This document shows positions 6,750 to 9,395 of a stretch of DNA of 9,395 bases, piece after piece. A program made the position numbers and the translations under genes. The notes beneath the pieces were generated by a model, which searched no databases, was not told the DNA's origin, and saw only the letters and a list, made by a program, of their open reading frames with translations. The stretch is from Candidatus Rokuibacteriota bacterium (GTDB lineage: Bacteria; Methylomirabilota; Methylomirabilia; Rokubacteriales; CSP1-6): contig JACQCL010000096.1 of the NCBI GenBank assembly GCA_016201645.1, positions 1-9,395 on the forward strand, given 5' to 3'. How positions within the stretch are numbered: the stretch's first letter is position 1; every line of letters starts with the position of its first letter.

Positions 6750-6762
6750 GCACCTCCATGCC

Positions 6763-6779
6763 TGCCCAATCTTTAGGCA
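6763..6779. promoter_or_regulatory. Proximal NtrC-type enhancer dyad upstream of glnK
   Basis: A second 17-bp site, TGCCCAATCTTTAGGCA, repeats the TGCCCAA left arm and the GGCA right arm of the distal site. Its centre (6771) is 30 bp away, about three helical turns, and near -110 from the predicted start. Two such sites on one DNA face fit cooperative binding of a sigma-54 activator dimer pair. Confidence 0.62.
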
Positions 6780-6835
6780 CGCCCTGACCTAAATCAAAAG
6801 CTCTCGCTCAAGGTAACCAGCTGAACTTCTTCACT

Positions 6836-6855
6836 GTTTGTCTTCGAAAACAAAC
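6836..6855. promoter_or_regulatory. 20-bp palindrome abutting the -24 element
   Basis: GTTTGT (6836-6841) and ACAAAC (6850-6855) are perfect inverted arms around CTTCGAAA, whose core TTCGAA is itself palindromic. Only one base pair breaks the full 20-bp symmetry. It ends at the base before the GG of the sigma-54 promoter, so a bound protein would contact or block polymerase. It may be an operator. No T-run follows, so it is not an evident terminator. Confidence 0.45.
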
Positions 6856-6870
6856 GGCACGGCCGTTGCT
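6855..6870 (+). promoter_or_regulatory. Sigma-54 (-24/-12) promoter of glnK-amtB
   Basis: CGGCACG (6855-6861), four bases, then TTGCT (6866-6870) matches the TGGCACG-N4-TTGCW consensus at all but the first base. The invariant GG (6856-6857) and GC (6868-6869) are ten bases apart as required. Transcription should start near 6881, giving a leader of about 16 bases holding the AGGAGGG ribosome site (6884-6890). Together with the two dyads upstream it forms a complete nitrogen-type enhancer-promoter. Confidence 0.8.
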
Positions 6871-6896
6871 CGTGAGGCTCGCCAGGAGGGACCGCC

Positions 6897-7235
6897 ATGA
6901 AAAAAATCGAGGCCATTATCAAGCCGTTCAAGCTCGACGACGTCAAAGAGGCCCTGACAGGGATCGGGGTCATTGGAATGACGGTCTCTGAGGTCCGCGG
7001 ATTCGGGCGTCAAAAGGGCCACACGGAGCTCTACCGCGGCGGCGAGTATACGGTGGACTTCCTCCCCAAAATCAAGGTGGAGGTGGTGACTCCCGACAAC
7101 TTGGTCTCCAAGGTGGTGGAAGTATTGGCCAGCGCGGCCAAGACGGGCAACATCGGCGACGGGAAAATCTTCGTTCACCCGGTAGAGATGGCGGTCAGGA
7201 TCCGCACGGGCGAGCGGGACGAAGCGGCCCTCTGA
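6897..7235 (+). CDS. glnK: P-II nitrogen regulatory protein
   Basis: 112 residues, the normal P-II length. A trimeric cytosolic sensor of ATP/ADP, 2-oxoglutarate and, through uridylylation, glutamine status. The start MKKIEAIIKPFKLDDVKEAL, the T-loop with modifiable Tyr51 (LYRGGEYTVDFLPK), the B-loop KTGNIGDGKIF (Lys82-Phe92, with Lys90) and the C-loop Arg101/Arg103 (VRIRTGERDEAAL) are all present. The first residues are closer to E. coli GlnB than GlnK, but placement next to amtB argues for the GlnK role of plugging the ammonium channel. The symbol is therefore by context. AGGAGGG precedes the ATG by six bases. Only 18 bases separate it from amtB, so the two are co-transcribed from the sigma-54 promoter. 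The conserved Tyr51 suggests GlnD-type control, which the window cannot show. Confidence 0.96.
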   Translation: MKKIEAIIKPFKLDDVKEALTGIGVIGMTVSEVRGFGRQKGHTELYRGGEYTVDFLPKIKVEVVTPDNLVSKVVEVLASAAKTGNIGDGKIFVHPVEMAVRIRTGERDEAAL

Positions 7236-7253
7236 GGAAAAGGAGGAGCGACA

Positions 7254-8660
7254 GTGGCAACAGTGAGACGCTCAACAATGACGTTGGCGGTCTTCTTTGC
7301 GCTTTTTTTCATTTCAGGGATCGGGCTGGGCTGGGCCCAGCAGGCGCCCGCTCAGGCCCCACCTCCGGCGGCGCCGGCTCCGGCGGCTCCGGCGCCACCC
7401 CCCAAGATCGACTCAGGCGATACCGCGTGGCTCCTCACTTCGTCCGCGTTGGTGCTTGTCATGACAGCGCCGGGGCTGGCGCTCTTCTATGGGGGCATGG
7501 TGCGCCCGAAGAATGCCCTGGCGACCATCATGCACAGCTTCATCATCCTGGCCCTGATCTCGGTCCAGTGGGTGCTCTGGGGGTACAGCCTCGCCTTCGG
7601 GCCCGACAAGGGGGGCATCATCGGCGGCCTTGAGTGGATTGGGCTCCGCGGCGTCGGGCTCACGCCCAACCCCGACTACGGCGCCACGGTGCCCCACCAG
7701 GCCTACATGGTGTTCCAGCTCATGTTCGCCGTCATCACGCCGGCCTTGATCACCGGGGCCTTCGCCGAGCGGATGAAGTTCTCCACCTTCATCGTCTTCA
7801 CCCTGGCCTGGGCCACGTTCATCTACGATCCGCTCGCCCACTGGGTGTGGGGGACGGGGGGGTGGCTCAAGAACCGGGGAGCCCTTGACTTCGCGGGCGG
7901 CACCGTCGTGCATATCAGCTCGGGGATTTCCGCCCTGGCCGCGGCGCTGATCATCGGCAAGCGAAAGGGCTATGGTCACGAGCCCATGCGCCCGCATAAT
8001 CTCCCCCTGACCGTGACGGGTGCGTCGCTCCTCTGGTTCGGCTGGTTCGGCTTCAACGCCGGCAGCGCTATCAGCGCGGGGGCCCTGGCCACCAGCGCGT
8101 TCGTGGTGACCAATACGGCCACGGCGGCCGCGGCGCTCGGGTGGATGTTTTCGGAGTGGGCCATGCGGGGTAAGCCCACGGTGCTGGGCGCCGCTTCGGG
8201 CGCCGTCGCCGGGCTGGTGGCGATCACTCCGGCTTCGGGGTTCGTGACCCCGATGGCCTCCATCATCATCGGCGCGGGGGCGGGCTTCTTCTGCTACAAC
8301 GCCTGTAACGTCAAGGCAAGACTGGGCTACGACGATTCACTGGATGTAGTGGGTGTCCACGGCATAGGGGGGACCTGGGGCGCGCTGGCCACCGGTCTCT
8401 TCGCGACCAAGACCATCAACCCCGACGGCGGCGACGGGCTCTTTTACGGCAACCCGGCTCAGCTGGGAACGCAGCTCATCGCCGTCGTGGCCTCCTGGGT
8501 TCTGGCGTTCTTCGGAACGGCGATCATCCTGAAGGTCCTCGACGCCATCATGGGCCTCCGTGTGAGCCAGGAGGACGAGATGGCGGGGCTCGATCTCTCC
8601 CAGCACTCGGAAAATGCGTACGCCCTTGAGTCTCCCGGCTTCGCCGGGCCGAAGCCGTGA
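7254..8660 (+). CDS. amtB: Ammonium transporter of the Amt/MEP/Rh family
   Basis: 468 residues. An inner-membrane ammonium channel, expected to be a trimer with eleven membrane helices. The N-terminal signal peptide (about 1-28, cleavage near GWAQ) is followed by a Pro/Ala-rich linker (about 29-50), then TM1 (TAWLLTSSALVLVMTAPGLA). Family hallmarks are FQLMFAVITPALITGAFAER, Asp192 in YDPLAHWVW, the twin pore histidines His220 (VVHISSG) and His369 (VGVHGIGGTWGA), and WFGWFGFNAGSA. The C-terminal tail EDEMAGLDLSQHSENAY is the docking region for GlnK. The GTG start at 7254 is chosen because AGGAGG ends seven bases upstream. An in-frame internal ATG at codon 9 (7278) would shorten the signal-peptide n-region and lacks as good a ribosome site. 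It follows glnK by 18 bases and precedes glnA by 145. Confidence 0.96.
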   Translation: MATVRRSTMTLAVFFALFFISGIGLGWAQQAPAQAPPPAAPAPAAPAPPPKIDSGDTAWLLTSSALVLVMTAPGLALFYGGMVRPKNALATIMHSFIILALISVQWVLWGYSLAFGPDKGGIIGGLEWIGLRGVGLTPNPDYGATVPHQAYMVFQLMFAVITPALITGAFAERMKFSTFIVFTLAWATFIYDPLAHWVWGTGGWLKNRGALDFAGGTVVHISSGISALAAALIIGKRKGYGHEPMRPHNLPLTVTGASLLWFGWFGFNAGSAISAGALATSAFVVTNTATAAAALGWMFSEWAMRGKPTVLGAASGAVAGLVAITPASGFVTPMASIIIGAGAGFFCYNACNVKARLGYDDSLDVVGVHGIGGTWGALATGLFATKTINPDGGDGLFYGNPAQLGTQLIAVVASWVLAFFGTAIILKVLDAIMGLRVSQEDEMAGLDLSQHSENAYALESPGFAGPKP

Positions 8661-8683
8661 GGCCCGAGGGGAACGCATGAGGC

Positions 8684-8712
8684 TTGATTTTGTGGGGTGA
8701 CCTCAGTATGTT
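8684..8712 (+). promoter_or_regulatory. Candidate sigma-70 promoter for glnA
   Basis: TTGATT (8684-8689) and TATGTT (8707-8712) have the ideal 17-base spacing. Each matches four of six consensus positions. It would start transcription near 8719, inside the hairpin that begins at 8701, leaving an 87-base glnA leader. No sigma-54 consensus is seen in this gap, so glnA might get constitutive expression here plus read-through from glnK-amtB. Confidence 0.3.
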
Positions 8713-8737
8713 CAGGAAGTCTTGGTCCTGACTGAGG
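8701..8737 (+). other. Bulged 12-bp hairpin in the amtB-glnA spacer
   Basis: CCTCAGT (8701-8707) pairs with ACTGAGG (8731-8737). After a five-base bulge on the left side, CAGGA (8713-8717) pairs with TCCTG (8726-8730) around an eight-base loop. Twelve pairs from two separate segments is more than expected by chance. It could be an RNA regulatory element, a processing site or an operator. I do not recognise a known riboswitch class. Confidence 0.45.
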
Positions 8738-8760
8738 CTGAACCGGACCAATCCCATTCT

Positions 8761-8782
8761 GGCCCCGGCCCTCGCCGGGGCC
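8761..8782 (+). other. GC-rich hairpin just upstream of the glnA ribosome site
   Basis: GGCCCCGGC (8761-8769) and GCCGGGGCC (8774-8782) form a perfect 9-bp stem with a four-base loop. It ends eight bases before the GAGAGGAGG ribosome site (8791-8799). No T-run follows, so it is more likely an mRNA stabiliser or processing barrier than a terminator. It could also be a roadblock reducing read-through from amtB. Confidence 0.5.
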
Positions 8783-8805
8783 CCGTGCCTGAGAGGAGGC
8801 GACGC

Positions 8806-9395
8806 ATGACCCCGAAAGATGCGATCAAATTAGCCAAGGAGAAGGGGGCCAAGATCGTGGACCTCCGCTTCATTGACGTCCCCGGTCTCTGGCAGCACTT
8901 CTCGATCCCGGTGGGGGAACTCACCGAGGAACTCTTCGAAGAAGGGATCGGCTTCGACGGCTCGTCCATCCGCGGCTTCCAGACCATCGACGAGTCCGAC
9001 ATGCTCCTGATGCCGGATCCCTCGACCGCGGCCATGGACCCGTTCACCGCGGTGCCGACCCTGGTCCTCATCTGCAACGTCAAGGATCCGGTCACGGGCA
9101 AGGCCTACAGCCGCGATCCCCGCTATGTGGCCCAGAAGGCCGAGGCGTACGTGAAGAAGTCAGGCGTGGCGGACACGGTCTACATCGGCCCCGAGCTGGA
9201 GTTCTTCTTCTTCGACGAGATCCGCTTCGACCAAACCTATAACTGCGGTTACTACTACATTGACTCCGAGGCCGGGTTCTGGAACTCGGGCAAGGCGGGG
9301 ACCCCGGAGCGCCCCAATCTGGGCTACAAGCCCCGCTACAAGCAGGGCTACTTCCCCGTGCCCCCCATGGACAAGTTCCAGGACATCCGTTCCGA
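8806..9395 (+). CDS. glnA: Glutamine synthetase type I, 5' part only
   Basis: 196 complete codons of a protein expected to be about 470 residues long; the rest is beyond the right edge. Cytosolic dodecamer forming glutamine from glutamate, ammonia and ATP. The beta-grasp domain has LRFIDVPGLWQHFSIP (20-35), GFDGSSIRGF (49-58) with its active-site-contacting Asp51, and ESDMLLMPD. The catalytic domain begins with GPELEFFFFD holding metal-ligand Glu130 and Glu132. It continues through FWNSGKAG, GYKPRYKQGYFPVPP and QDIRS. All are hallmarks of bacterial GlnA. GAGAGGAGG lies six bases before the ATG. It follows amtB on the same strand, so ammonium import, its P-II regulator and assimilation are adjacent. 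The adenylylation Tyr lies in the missing C-terminal part, so GlnE control cannot be judged. Confidence 0.96.
   Translation, partial: MTPKDAIKLAKEKGAKIVDLRFIDVPGLWQHFSIPVGELTEELFEEGIGFDGSSIRGFQTIDESDMLLMPDPSTAAMDPFTAVPTLVLICNVKDPVTGKAYSRDPRYVAQKAEAYVKKSGVADTVYIGPELEFFFFDEIRFDQTYNCGYYYIDSEAGFWNSGKAGTPERPNLGYKPRYKQGYFPVPPMDKFQDIRS

Noticed and set aside
6730..6752. Intrinsic terminator for the signalling operon formed by TGCTGCC and GGCAGCA
   Set aside because: The stem has a nine-base loop and no T-run, and the second similar dyad 30 bp away fits enhancer sites better; a weak terminator role is not excluded.
6792..6804. An IHF-like site (AATCAA-N4-TCT) between the enhancer dyads and the promoter
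   Set aside because: The position is right for DNA bending, but only the AATCAA half matches; the TTR half is wrong at two of three bases.
8677..8700. A seven-codon ORF (MRLDFVG) after GAGGGG upstream of glnA, a possible leader peptide
   Set aside because: Too short to be supported without conservation, and with no run of Gln or other regulatory codons; chance occurrence is likely.
8760..8776. A -24/-12-like match (TGGCCCC ... CTCGC) upstream of glnA
   Set aside because: The spacing between GG and GC is one base too long, and the sequence is better explained as the perfect GC hairpin.
1..9395. CRISPR arrays, tRNA/rRNA genes, insertion sequences or phage genes
   Set aside because: No direct-repeat arrays, cloverleaf-like segments, transposase motifs or terminal inverted repeats were seen on either strand.

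Overview
This is a high-GC bacterial window with long open antisense frames, GTG/TTG starts and four- or one-base gene overlaps. An LLM-class F420-type oxidoreductase, a proteobacterial-style glnK-amtB-glnA set and a GlrK/QseE-like kinase beside a P-II gene suggest an uncultivated soil or groundwater lineage such as Candidatus Rokubacteria/Methylomirabilota, or a deltaproteobacterial relative. That placement is an inference from gene content and style only; no marker gene is present.

Left block (1-1651, minus strand): an LLM-class flavin/F420 oxidoreductase, then a 93-base gap with two compact GC hairpins, then a 105-residue protein of unknown function. The stop of that protein overlaps the TTG start of a phosphorylase-superfamily (PNP/MTAN-like) gene that runs off the window's left edge. 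Positions 1652-1979 are a divergent intergenic region with a plausible promoter on each strand.

Middle block (1980-6728, plus strand): a tightly overlapping four-gene signalling operon. It encodes a membrane histidine kinase (TM-helical sensor-TM-HAMP-HisKA-HATPase), a small TPR-like lipoprotein, a soluble kinase with an N-terminal receiver (REC-GAF-HisKA-HATPase), and an NtrC-type sigma-54 activator (REC-AAA+-Fis HTH). The order kinase-lipoprotein-activator-P-II resembles the enterobacterial glrK(qseE)-yfhG(qseG)-glrR(qseF)-glnB locus. Here an extra REC-first, NtrB-like kinase sits between the lipoprotein and the activator.

Right block (6729-9395, plus strand): a regulatory region, then glnK (P-II), amtB (ammonium channel) and the 5' part of glnA (type I glutamine synthetase). 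The regulatory region has two TGC-N11-GCA dyads 30 bp apart, a palindrome, and a strong -24/-12 sigma-54 promoter. The predicted start point places the dyads near -140 and -110, much like the NtrC enhancers of E. coli glnA. A 145-base amtB-glnA gap holds two hairpins and a possible sigma-70 promoter.

A working model (inference) is that an envelope signal, read by the membrane kinase and lipoprotein, is relayed through the REC-GAF kinase to the sigma-54 activator. That activator, or a separate NtrC, would then drive the neighbouring ammonium uptake and assimilation genes.
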